DNA from: Cyanoderma ruficeps
Lineage: Eukaryota; Chordata; Aves; Passeriformes; Timaliidae
Direction: 5' to 3'
Length of the DNA stretch: 64,000 bases
Assembly: GCA_008694505.1 (NCBI GenBank)
Contig: VZDJ01000056.1
Span: forward strand, 4,653,205 to 4,717,204
A model generated the notes under the pieces. The model was not told the origin of the DNA, did not search any database, and saw only the letters and a program-made list of their open reading frames with translations. This document shows positions 11,601 through 24,565 of the stretch, one piece after another (the stretch's first letter is position 1; every line of letters begins with the position of its first letter). Both the position numbers and the translations under genes were made by a program.

Positions 11601-14600
11601 GAATTTGAGGTCATTAGGAAAATAACCATCCACTGCAACTTTAAATCATAGTTTTTAACTAAAAGTTTTGACATTAGGATAGTATGTAATTTTATATCTG
11701 CTCAGATTTTAAGCTGACACCTGCTCTATTCACCTCAGAATTCTTACTAAGTTTAAGATTATATAAACTGTTCATTACTTTCTACAACAAGCCACTGCAA
11801 ACACTGCTATGGAACCACTTCAGGTGACTGTGTATTAAAAATAGACAGTGAGTCTGTACTTACATTTATGTGCAATTACTCCTCAGACTGAAGCATCTAG
11901 TGCTGTCTGAGATGCCTCAGGGCACCCAGCTGCCACTCCAGAGGGGCAGGAGTCTCCCATGTGCCCTACCTGCCAGTCAGGTGGGAAACCTGAGCCATCC
12001 TGGGCTACCTGAAATGTCCCTGGTGCCTGTGTTGGCACAGGAGCTCCCACTTGAGCAGGGCAGCTCAGCAGGACAAGGGGCTGCCACCCAGCACAGACAT
12101 GCTGCAACACTGATGACAGCATTCTGCCTTCAGAAAGTTTGAACTTTCTCTTTCCTTTCTCTAAACACTATAATTAATAATTTTTTGATTTCTTCATTCA
12201 TTCTAAACTGCTACTGACTGATGAAGTTTCTATTTTTAAGCTTTGATCTGCACAGCTGTTATTTCCTTCAAGTTCTCTGAGTCAGTCCACAGAGCACATG
12301 CAATTTAATATGCCAGCTTCTCCATTTTAAGGAGTGAAAAACCTTTACACCTTATTATAATCTGTAACAACATGTTTCTCTCTCTAAATCTTGCAGAAGT
12401 CTCTCAACAACCTTACTTCTCTCCCTAATACCTAAATATGCATACACAAATCATTATGCAAACCCTCACACACACTAAAAGCTCCATTAAAGATTCAGTG
12501 AATAACTAGGAATGTCAGTATTTTTCGTATTACCAGCAGATAGTAGCCTAAAACTCTACGTATTTTAGTGGAGATGCATAACCACAAAGGAGCAGTAAAG
12601 CCAGAGTGGGTCAGACCCATTTTCCTCAAACTGAGCTAAAACCTAAGGATGCTCTATGTTTCCAATGGCATCACTTGTACTTTTATATTGGGCACAGCAG
12701 ATCACTCCCTGCATGATGTTGGGTGGGCTGTTTAATGCACTAAAGACCATGAGCCTCCTCTATAATCCAAATTAACAGCCTGTTGGTCTGCTAAGATCAT
12801 AACCTGTCTAGAAAAGTTGTGGCCAAACAAGCAGGATTCAAGTTCCTCAACAGCTGCAGCACCAGGATGCTTAACCACACATGTGCCACCTCTCAGCCCT
12901 CACCAGCCCCTCTGCACACGCCTCACAAATCTCCTTTTTTCCCATTTCCCTTTGAGGCCGTGAGAACTTGGAGATGGGAGGTCAGAGACGTTTACTGTGA
13001 TGGCCCTGCAATGGGCACCTGACACTGTCAAAGCTCTGTTCAAGCACAAGCACAAATCCCCCCTGGACACGTGTGGATTGAAGGATGAGCTCACCCTGGG
13101 GATTTTGGGGCAGGCCGAGAAGTGAGCATTTGATAACTGCATGCTGACTTTAAGAGAGAAGACTCAGATTCTACAAGAAAATCAAAACTCCTGGCCAACA
13201 TCTGCATGGTGACCACTTCAAATGTAATTTTCCTTCCACTAATACACACAGAGTGGAGGCTGAAATTCAAAGGCTCAGCAGTAATTTTTATTTGCTTTAT
13301 AATGGATTTTGACTTGGAAGCTTAAATTATTGTAATTGTGTATTTAAGGTCTAGGCCGGGCTCTGTGTTCGCTTCAATGGGACTCCACTCAACCCCACAA
13401 AGTGCCAATTATAAATTTTCACACATAACTATCAAGGTACACATGTTCTGTAGTTCTGAAATGTTGGAAAAATGGCCTTTGGGGGGTCAAAAAAGGAAAG
13501 AAAACCAAAAAAAAAGAAACCCCAAAGAGGTTAAAATTTCTTTTATATGACAAGCTTTAGAGCTGAACACAGCTTTTTCCTGGTTAAGTCCATTAATTTG
13601 CTATACAGAAACATACTTTCAGTTTTGACTCTTGTTTTATTCCTGAATTTGAACTTCAAACAGAACAATTCAAAGCTTTAGAAAGGAAAAAATTAAAGGC
13701 TCTCCAGGTACTGACACTCTAACAATAGGAATAAAGTTCTTTTTTTTCTCTTTGTCTTTTTGAGGAACCACTTAAAAACATTAAAATTGACAGGTTTTCT
13801 TAATATGTGAGGCTTTAAAAGAACAAAATACAAGGGGAAAAAGGCAAAATATCTAAAAGTGAAAGGGTAATTGCTACTTTATGGAGCTCCTGGGTTTCAC
13901 CAATATTGTTAGCTTTCTATACCATTTGTTATAAAATTTTTTAACTTAGGAAAATTATTTATTTTCAATGTGTAACATAGTCAGGAATTCATAGCTTACA
14001 TTAGAATAGAAGCACTTCCTTTTTCTTTAAAAAGTCTTCCCTTTCACAAGAGGGAGTGCAAGAGTCAACATCTAAAAAAACAACAGACCCAAAACCCCCC
14101 ACAAAAACAACCAAAACCATACTTTAACGATTAAAAGTAGAAGTTAATAAAATCTCCAAAAGTTTAAAAAGTCTTAAATATCTGTTTTTAGCATTCTAGG
14201 TTTTTTTACATAAGAAGTACTTTAGTAAACACTCAAAATTTTACTTAATGATTTAATTTTAGGAAACACCTCAAAAATGACTTTTTCGTTAATAATTTGG
14301 TTTTGACTAATTGGTTTTCATAAAAAAAACTTTACCAAACTATAGAGAATTAATAGGAGACTAACTATTCCTGCATGCATCCCGTAAGCTTAGGTCAGTA
14401 ACTTAAAGCACAGCAGCCTCTGCTCTCCCTCCAGGCTGAAAACACCCCAATCACCCACAGAGCAACTCCCAATGGGGACTCCTGCCTCGGAAATTGGGGC
14501 TGTGCTCATTTTAGGATTAACACAGATTAGATACTGCCACCACCTCTTGCTACCAGCGGGAAGAACTTGATGGACGTGAGAAATGGTGTCCCTGCAGCAG

Positions 14601-17000
14601 GAGGCAGCTCGGGGGCCAGCTCAGCCCTCGCTGATCAGGGAGCACAATGCCTTGGGCTGGGTGCTGGGAGCTCAAGGACGGGAAGAACCAGCTGCAGAAA
14701 ACTGTAATTAATTATTATTTCCAACCATTTCATGTGTCTGTATGAAAGAACCCCTCTGCACACCCATAAGCTGATGGGAATGCAGAAATAATGGGCCGTG
14801 GGGGGCAGCAGGAGGGATTATTCTTTTCTTACACTGTTTTACATGAATTTGCATCAAGTGCCCCAAGCAGAGAAAATCACTCAGACAAAGCTTCAGGTAT
14901 TAAAACTTACCACAGTGTCCCCAGATTCATCTGAGGAGTGTGGGCAGAGGCATTAAATTCATCATTGCATCTAAGCAGAAGTTTCCTTTGTTCAAAAGCT
15001 CTAATTGCTAAGAGAAAGAAGTCCCAGAGCTCTAAAGAAACACAAGAGAATGCATGACTAATAAAATTAATATAACTGAAAAACAACTGCCAGTCATTTA
15101 TCTTTTTTCTGCCCTTGAACGATTCTTCAAATTTTGAAGGCTATGGGAGCAATTTCTCTATGTGAGGAAAACAATAATGGTTTCACAGATGCTGCCTGTA
15201 GGAGGAGTTCAGAAGGAAGAGAACACTGAAATAGCAAATGCACGTACACACAGAGGGCATCAAAAGGCCTTTAAAACTTAATCAAATGCATATTTTGCCT
15301 CATTACAACAATATGTCAAGGCACCCATTCAGTTCCCAGCAAACCCACAGAATCAGGACATCCATAAACCTGTAGCAATGCAAAACCTGACGTTTCCCCC
15401 AGGCCAGAACAAGCCTTATTCAATAAGATGGAGTGACTGACTTTAGGAAGGAAACCTGTAGAGGTGTTTGGATAAGAGTGAGAATCTCATAACAGGAAAA
15501 CGTGAACCAGAACTCTTTAGTGGATTTTACACGTAGAACTGTATTTAAATATATGTTAGAGGAGTGCTTTGGTACAATACGGGAAATAGTACATCACAGA
15601 GTTTGCTGGTTTGGGAAAAAGCATATCTCTGAACAATAAGGATGATTAAGAACCAAAGATGAATGAAATACCAAGGCTAATGCAATAAAATTACAATAAA
15701 AACTTAAAAATTGCTTCAGACTATTAAACCCACATACAACTTTTTTTAATATTGCTCTGCCACATATTAGCATTAATTTTAAAAAAGCCATTAAGATAAG
15801 ACAAATTATCTAAATAATTTGATCTTGATAAGGCAGTACAGTACATGTTTACACTAATGCAGAAGACCAGATTTATGCAATATATCAGAGAACTAGTGGT
15901 TCCACTAGAACAAAGAGCAATCACTGCCAATCTTTGACACGGATCTCTACACACTATGATAAGTACACTCTTTGAAGGCCACATTGCAGCTTTTATACAG
16001 TGGGGTTTTTATTCTACTTGATCTTCTCACCCCACTGAAAGGACTTAAAATAACTTTTCATGTCAGTGAAACACGCAATAGTTCCAATAAATGAACAATA
16101 AACACTGTTTTACTTATAACAGTCAACACATCTAATTTAAATAAAGATATGGCTTACAGTCTGAATCTTGCTTGATAGCACAGCAAAGTACAAAGTCCTG
16201 CTACACAAAGTACAGTGACTCCACAAGACACAGGGCCACAGCGGGGAAATGTGAGATTCAGAACTGCTCACTTTTCATTTAAACAAGTCTTTCGTATATT
16301 TGATATTCCCTTTAAATGCCTTTAGGGTATGTCAAGTAGGTCAACTAAAAGCTCAGTTCCTCATAGCAAGTGGTATTTTACTGCAGGATTTGTCCTTTTC
16401 TGCTGGCTCCTGGCCTCGGGGACAGCCTCGGGCAGTAGCAGGTACCTAAGTGGAACCACAGTGAGAGCAGCTGGGGGAGAGTTTGTGGCTCAGAAACACA
16501 CCTCTGATCCAAGCCAGATTTGGTGGAAATTTACTCAAGATCCAAACTTACATTTGTAACAGGAATCATGACCATGTTCTTAGAGTCACTTCAAGCTTCT
16601 GGTCTTGGAAGGCCCAAAAGCAATAAATAAATCAACAAATAGTGACCAACACAGAAATGCAGAAGTCCCAATATAGAAGGATGTCATCTGTAACTGCTGT
16701 GATGGTCTGAGATCCTGTAAAGAAACCCTGCTGTCCAGCAACCAATTCCAGCTAAGAGCTACATCTTTATTGCTCCAGCTGATATATCCTTTTTCTAAAC
16801 AGATGACAAAACTGGTAACAATTACATGAAGCCATCGATGCACCTACAGCATCTATAAATGTACAAGACCACTGAAATAAACAGCCACGCCCAAAGCTGA
16901 CAGCAAAGACCAAACAACATTTGGGGTTTCAAATAATAGTGAAAATGAAGGGGTTTGGCCTAAATATTGGAGCGATGGCATTTGCCACAGCAACTGATAT
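8681..17000 (-). other. FHIT: FHIT intron 5, segment nearest exon 6
   Basis: This is AT-rich intronic DNA upstream of the exon at 8535-8680. It holds a TAATTA-dense stretch at 9180-9510, an exon-like segment at 11200-11315, GC-rich blocks at 11895-12115 and 14400-14690, and a 20-nt splice-flanked segment at 14911-14930. The initiator exon (MSFRFGQHLIKPS in human) is not present on either strand. I see no transposable element. Confidence 0.75.
9180..9510. promoter_or_regulatory. Candidate conserved non-coding element (TAATTA-rich)
   Basis: This stretch upstream of the exon at 8535-8680 has repeated homeodomain-type cores (TTAATTA, ATAATTAAG, TAATTAATAATTA). It is compact and low in repeats, as conserved non-coding elements often are. 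Conservation itself cannot be seen from one sequence, so this is an inference. Confidence 0.25.
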
Positions 17001-17091
17001 GTTCATGCAAACCTGCTCAGCAGCTACAAGTCCTGTCCAAATGGCCTGCACCACCAGAAAAACTCAATTTACCAAAATGACCCTGCTGGAA

Positions 17092-17126
17092 TTGCAACAT
17101 GCCGTTGCAACATGCTGTTGCAATGC
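17092..17126. repeat. 13-bp tandem duplication
   Basis: TTGCAACATGCCG at 17092 is followed by TTGCAACATGCTG at 17105 and a decayed third start (TTGCAATGC) at 17118. The unit contains the palindrome GTTGCAAC at the junction. Confidence 0.85.
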
Positions 17127-20100
17127 CTCATTTCAAACAGAGAAAGTGAGGTTGTGATCTAACTCCTCCACCTGAGAATAAAAAACAACTTGTGAGAAAA
17201 TGCTTCAGCATTTGGTCTTAATTAAGGCTGCAGCACCATCATATCCAAAAACTAATGTGATCATTATGAAGCTATATTCTAGCTCATGATTCAGGAGCTA
17301 TAATGAGGGAATAATTAATTACTAAATATTAGTTATGACAAATTTACTTTCTTGAAATTTATTGGATGCATATACCAGACAATAAATTTTCCTGGAAACA
17401 AGATTTTACCTGGTAGAAAGATACCACAGAATGCGGGAATTAAGTTTCTGTACAAACCATAAGCATTACTGAAATTTTTGACCATGGCATTGAAAGTACA
17501 ATCTTTTTTCTGTTCTAGGCATCTATGGTGGGTGACATTAGTAAATTAATCAGATTAATATTTGGTGAATCTCCCTGGGATTTCTCTCACCTAATTTTGA
17601 AGGCACACTGGTTTGACCAGAGTAAACCAGTGGATCTGGAACTGTGAAAAGCCAGATCTTTATTAGCAGTGTTGAAGTAATTTGCAGCTTAGGAAGTTTC
17701 ATTTAATCCTTTTCTGTTTTCTCCAAACTTATGTAAAGGAAGGTCCTGTCAGACCTGCTGCTGGAGAAGCTGGTAACAGCTCTACTTTCTCCAAATACCT
17801 ATCAATGCAGATGATTAAGAGCTTTCCATGTGCTCTTTGTAGCTCTGCAGTAACTTCCTGCTGAGCAGCACAGAGAAAGACAAACCTGTGGTAGCACGTG
17901 GCAGACCAACTGTGCCTTCATTCCGTAACCAGCGAAGCATCAGCTGGAGCAATGCAGTGCAAGAGCAATTACCAGAGTATCACAGGGGACAAAGAATATG
18001 TTTGGATAGCCAAGGTTTCAGGTAATTAAGGTAATTTTGAATGTAATTTATAGATAATGAGAAACATGAATAACAGGGAGTTTTGGAAAGCAGAATTTGG
18101 ATAATTCAGGCTATCTTACACAAAACGTATTCCTCAAAGAATATTGTAATGTACGCTGGGATTTTCAAAGTTTTTAAATGGACTAGACCACCTGATTCCC
18201 ATTAATTTCTAGGATTGATTTTCCACCTGGTTCTGTTAGGGCATTCAGAAAACTGTTCTGATTAAAGTCAATGGAGAGCTGTGTTTGCCTTAAACTGGAA
18301 GTGCTCACGGCATATTTTACATAGTTAGTTACTGAAACTGCATCTAAAGCAATAGGATAGGCTGTGCTGTTCCAGGGAACTATTCCAGGAGGGTAGGATG
18401 AGCCTAAATTACTACACCCCTTGCCGGAATGGCTTAGATCTCTGTAAAAGCATCAGCATCTTTAGGAACAGTCCAAAAGATGACAGAAATTTCTTCCTTG
18501 TGGAACAAATTTCACACACACTTGCATGACAGAGAGGCAAACCATAGTATCTCTGCCCTGCAATATCACATCTTTGATCTGATAAATGTCCCAGTGTATT
18601 TTCATCAGTTTCTTTGAGTGCTTAAAATTGCAAAGTCCGTGATAACGTGTATCTCTACTGCATTGGCCGATGCACTGTTGAAGTGGATGTAGTAGAGAAA
18701 TGACTTTCCAAGTAAGAGAGTTGATTACTGGTTTTATAAATGTAAATTTCTTTGCTGTTTAGCAGGACTACTGAAAGCAGCTCTGTTAACACATGAAGGA
18801 GTTCTGCAGCACTCACCAGAGTAGCCCAGGTGCACACACACCCCTGTGTGTGTCAGGCTGTGACCCTTACAAACATTAAGAGCTGGACGACAAGGACACT
18901 GAAAGGGTAAACGAGGGAAAGCCAAGTGGGGGCTGACAGAGGTACTTCAAAAGGAAAAGGGATAGAGATATAGTCTCTTCCACAGTTTATGTCTCTGGGG
19001 ATTAAAACAACGAGCGCAGCTAAGCAGGGAATCAGCCCTCACTCAGCAGCAGTAGAGAGAAAGGTGGGGTGGAAATATCAAAGACCCTGTGTAGCATTTA
19101 AGCAGAGACTAAGAGGTAGCTCAACATGAAAAGAAATTATTTTAAGCTACTATTCTTTAGCTACTTAATTTTGACAACTTATTTCATACCTGCTTTAACA
19201 GAAAAAGCTTGGTGCCGATGAGAAGGTTCACAGGGAGTGTGTGTGTCAGGACAAAAATGCTCCCAAAGGCGCATTTTTCTCCACCTGCCAGGGAGTCAGT
19301 TTTGAGGAAGTCATGCTTAAGGGCTGAGAAAATGTAAAACAGATGTAGAGTACATCTTCTACATGAACCTATCTGCACAAAGCACTCCTTTAAATACAAA
19401 ATAAAACTCAAGCAGAGATGGTAAAACACAGCTTACAAAGCACCTGAGACAATGAAAGCTATAAAGGAGGAGGGAATCAGAAAGTAGGTCTCCTTCATGT
19501 TTTTCACTTGCATAATAAGCTCTCTTGGATAAGGACAACAGGGCCCTGTGTCACGATTGCCTCTGTAGATGCTGTTCTAATACTATTATTGTCATTAATG
19601 CTCATGGTTCCCAGCTCTGCTGAATCGCTACGTGATACACGGTACATAAATTCATACTCTCACCCAGGACTCCTGCAATATTCAAGAACATGGGAATGAA
19701 GAAGACAAACTAGCAGCTTAACTGAATAACTTTATTTTGTGTGAGTGTCATCTGAAACCATCACTTTAATGTGATTATCTGTTTTTATTATTTCCTTTCT
19801 GAGGACTTGGAATAAAGACACAACTGAGACTCTCTTAGACACGGTCATTGGCATCATTACAATCTTTTTACTGTCAGCAGCAGAGATCTGATCTGTAAAT
19901 CAAGTTAGACTGTAAGGGCTACTGAAAAGCAAGCACTCTTTATCATCCTATTACATACCCAAGCTTCTGTTTCCTCTGGCTCACTGAGAAAAACAGACTG
20001 TTTTAGTTCCTTTACATAACCAGAGGAGTTCTTAATGCACAGATTATTGACTTAGTGGAATTTTATCATGTCCCAGTGTACCAGGGGATTTTTAATCCAG

Positions 20101-23100
20101 GACTTCTTTACATGATCTATTTTCATGGCTCTTTTTATTGTCACAGTCTGTCATTGTAATGATTTGGGAATCCAGAACAGCATATGCTTAGCTCCTTAAC
20201 AGGTGCCCGTGGAGGAGATGGGGGGGCAGGAAGGCTCTCCCACCTCTCCTCTGCCCCCTGTAAGGGCCAAACCCCATCACATGCAGCATCACTAGATCCC
20301 CTCAGGGCTGTGTGCAGCAGGAGCTGGCTTGGCCTTCTGCCCACAGGAGCATTTCCACATTAGCCCATCACCTCCACGAACACAGATGGGTACAGATCCT
20401 CCTGTGCTGCTCTCAGCAGCAGTCAGCCTTCGTGGAGAGGCACAGAACACATTCTTGAGGAGCTAAGTCTAAAAATGGTCTCCATGACATCAGTTTCTTG
20501 TAAAGGCCACTGATTGTTTCTTCCTTTGTTGATACTACTGAAAGTAGCCAGGGATGTTCATGCCTAGTACAGGGTCACTTCTGGGAGAAACAAATGCTCC
20601 AGAGCAAAGGGGTGGTGTCACACAAGAAGCAAAGGGAGACCCTGAATGTCTTGTAGCTGTGACATCAACAAAAAATTCAACTGTACAAGGGGTATGAAAG
20701 GACATCTACAGAGGTGAAATCTGTGTTTGTAACTGTGATTTCTGCTCCAGAGAGACTCAAACCTGCTGTTCTTCCTTCCATTCCCTTCTGCACTTTATTG
20801 CAGAGGTCCAGATGGAAACATCCATGTGAACCTTAATACCCGTATGTAGTTCCCTCTAAGTGCTGTATAGTGTGAGTGAGGTTTTCAGATGCTTTAGGCT
20901 GATATCCATTAAGGCAGGCATCTGATTTTATGGCCCTTCAACCCTTACATTCTACCTCACCCTCAGTAATAGATATTTCCCTTTCCACTGCTGGAACCAG
21001 TGGGACAATCTGCAAGACCCCTGTGCACTCCAAATTAATCCCAGACCTAAAAGTCTCACTGGAGCAAGATCTGAGCAGCTGTTGGAACTCCACAGCGGGT
21101 CTAGATATCCCCAAAGATTTGGGCTGTTATCTTTGGTTTGGAACTCTCTGCATTACCATCATACGAGCTGATAACAACAATATGTCACTGCACTTATTGC
21201 CAGCAGACAGTTCCCTGGAGGGAAGAAAAAAAAATAGTTTAAATCTGACATGCTATCAGTGTTAAAAGAGAAAGTAAATATATGCCAAAAACAAATAAAC
21301 AAAAAAATCTAACAAAGAAAGATGACAGTATTCCAACTGTATCCTGGATGTGAGGGAGAAATTGATGTTGAATTTGGTATCTGCAAATGAATTTCCAGAT
21401 CTCTGTGTTTCTTCCTTAAATTACAAGCACACAGCATATCTTGGAGGTTTATGATCACCATCAAAGCCATCTTGCTGAGAAATGTGAATTTCTTTCTCTT
21501 TCTGAAGGTCACAAAGTAGATATCCCATATCTAGGGGCTGCAAAAGCAGGAACATTTGGTATTCCTCCAAATGAAAGCATCTCCACTGTCGTTTGTTCAG
21601 CTTCCCCTTGCTAAGCTGCTGGATCTGAATCACTCAGCAGCCTCCCAACATGTCAGTGATGGCTGTGTGCAGCTGGAGAGCTCAGTCTTGCAAAAGTGAT
21701 GTGCACACTTGTTGCTCTGGAAATAAAAAACGTTCTCTACAGAGTCCCCTTGAATGTGGTGTCTGCATTTCACATGCAGCCCCGTGCTGATCCTTACCAC
21801 TGGGGTGAAAAAACACTTGAGAATCATTTTTCCCTGGGCTTTATATTACTATCTTAGGATTCTTATCAGGCCACTCAGAAACTGGTGGCACAGTCATTCC
21901 TGGCTGCATGTCACTGATACAGAATGGAAGGCACAAGAGATGCCTAAGCATAAGCAAGCAAACTGCAGTATAACTAAAAAAGGCAGAAAACACTGCTTTT
22001 TTTTTGGTTATTTATAGGAACTTCAAAGTTCTCCTCAGTTATAAATCATTCTGAGCTACCAGTCTGCCTAAGGATGGCTGTGCTTTTGAAGGTGAAAGCT
22101 TGAAGATCAGACCTTGGGCGATAAAAAGAATGTTGGTTCCACTACAGACAAATTCGATTGCAGAGGAGATAAAATGGTGTCCAAGAATAGGATAGATTAG
22201 GCTGAGATGTTTTTGCCATGCAACCAGTCATCAAGAGACAAAAGTGCTTCTACAGGGTAGATTTTTCAGTCTGGGAGAATTAAACTCTCTTAAACCATAT
22301 TTCCCATCAGAAAGAGTAAATAACATTTCCATTTGACTGCCACTTTCTTAGGACAGTTGATTAGAATGGAAAGTAATTGAATAAAACCTCCAACCTTTTA
22401 AACCAAACTTGAAAAAAAAAGTTAAACCAAGAGTTAAAAATTTAAAAAAACCCCTTGCAGCCATGATGCCAGATCCAATTATATTTGTACTACTAATTTA
22501 TATGTGCAAGATAAGCAAAGTTATAAATGGACATGAGGAGCCAAAGAATTGTAAGAGGCAAGGGAAATTGTTCTATAGCAAAACATGCTTAGGCTGTCCT
22601 CAAAAGAGGAGCCAACAAGCAATTTAATGTTTTGTCAGTATCTTCTGTTCCAGAAGCAGCTCATCAGGCTGTGTATGAAAAAAGACGAGGACTGGCTCAT
22701 AAAATTTTCAGACAAATTATGTTTAGAAAGCATTAAAAAAACAATAGCAGCACCAAAAAACTCAGCCTTTTCCTGGAAGAAAGTGATTTGTATGCAAATA
22801 TACCCCAAGATTTGTCACCAAAACGAAAGGATTTTGAAGTAAGAGAAGGTTTTTTTGAATATAGTTTATCACTGTTTTGATGAAATGAGATGCCAGCTGC
22901 AAGGTTGCTGCTGTCTCCTTTAATAGCAATTAGGAGGCTGGGAAATGGAGCTGTAGCTTGTGCTCACAGGCAGAGCTGACACCAAATATGTAGCACAACT
23001 CTGACGCCTAAACCTCCAGTGGCAGCAGCCAAGACATCAAGAGTCCCACTCTTGGAAGTAAAACACTGCACTTACTGGCAACCTCTGTGACCTGAGGTAC

Positions 23101-24512
23101 TACAAAATGTATGAAACTCTCAGTATCACTTATAAGAATTTAATGTTTTCCAGTGGGAGGAGGAATGGGAACCAATGTTTGAATAAAGCTAAAAGCAGAC
23201 TCTGCTGCTGAGAAGGAATGGTCTGACTCGTTTTGCTCTACACGCTTTAATTTTCTTTCAGTTTGTTCAGAAGAGTGTGTTTGCCCTTGGGCATCTTGCA
23301 CAGTTTCACCTGGGCCTTCCAGCCAGCAAGGACTGAGCAGGAAAGAAGCAGGAAAGAAGCATTTGGTAGCCATGCCTCCCTCCTCAAGGCCCAAGGAAGG
23401 GATCAGCCTTCCAGCACACTTTAAAGGTCAACAGGAGCAGACAGAGCTCAAATCCATAGGGCACTTAGAGAATGCCTTAAGAGCAGTTCTGTCTTACAGA
23501 TTTTAGATTTGGAAACATTCAATGACAAATCACACCTCTGCATTTTCATCTGCACTTACAGAAATCCTAAAATAATGAAATTCTGCAAGGAGCTTCCTCC
23601 TCCTTGAGTAATTTTGCCCTCAAAAAGCACTGGAACATTCAAAAGCCTTGCTCAGACTTAGAAAACCATCCCCACTTGTAGATGCTATCACCATTGCTCT
23701 GCAATAGTCAATTGCCAATTGATTTCCTTTAAATTTGTGTAAGCTATAGATATATAGATGTGTACGTGCATTGAAACTCCAAGTGCATTTCTTTGTTCAG
23801 AACTCCAATATCAAAACATCTCCAATCTCCTCAAGTGTGCTCTAGGACAACCTACAGGACAAAATGAAATCAGTTTTAACAAAGCAGGAGAGATTGCTAG
23901 GGTAATGGACATCTTAAAATAAAGTTTTTTTATTATTTTCTTGCCTTAACTCACCTAGCCACACAATTGCATTTTGGAGAATGACATTTCTGAGACTGCC
24001 ACTGATCTATCAAAAAACTCCCCAAACTTACCAACAACTAAAACTCTCTCTTGGAGGTTGAGCTTATGTGCCTGCACGTTCACACCTGCTTCCTCTGTTT
24101 GCATGCCACAAACATTTTCCAGAAATAAAAGTCCTAATAGACGAAGGCTAAAGTCATTAAATATAATTTCGAATACATCAGAGAACACAATGTTCCCACA
24201 CTGGCAAGTGCCATGCAATAGAATAGATCTGCACATAATGGCAAGCACAACATTGTGGAAGCAGATGTCAGGGAAATTATTTACTTTGATTCAGATTCTT
24301 CAAGGAGAAGGATTTCAAAATCTGTTTCTGAAACATGGCTTAGCACTGCTGAACAAGAGGCTGGGCTGAACACCAGGGACATTTGCAGCCCTGTTTTCCC
24401 ATAGCATCTGTGTATTGGGATTGCTTCCCCTGCCCTGGGCACAGCAAGGGAAGCACCAGGCAGGGCTGGATGTGCTGCTGACACACTCCCAGGCCCAGGG
24501 AGCAATGCCAAG

Positions 24513-24565
24513 GACACAGCAGGGTGGGACACGGCAGGGTGGGACACAGCAGGGTGGGACACAGC
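24513..24565. repeat. 15-bp minisatellite, about 3.5 units
   Basis: The unit CACAGCAGGGTGGGA is repeated at 24515, 24530 (one A-to-G change) and 24545, with a partial fourth copy at 24560. It sits in a GC-rich block. Because 15 is a multiple of three, both strands stay open through it. On the minus strand it reads as HPAVS repeats, which is a by-product and not evidence of a gene. Confidence 0.9.

Noticed and set aside
23955..24248. A minus-strand open frame with a donor-like CTAG|GTGAGT at its end.
   Set aside because: There is no convincing acceptor, an internal GTAAGT competes with it, and the translation matches nothing known.
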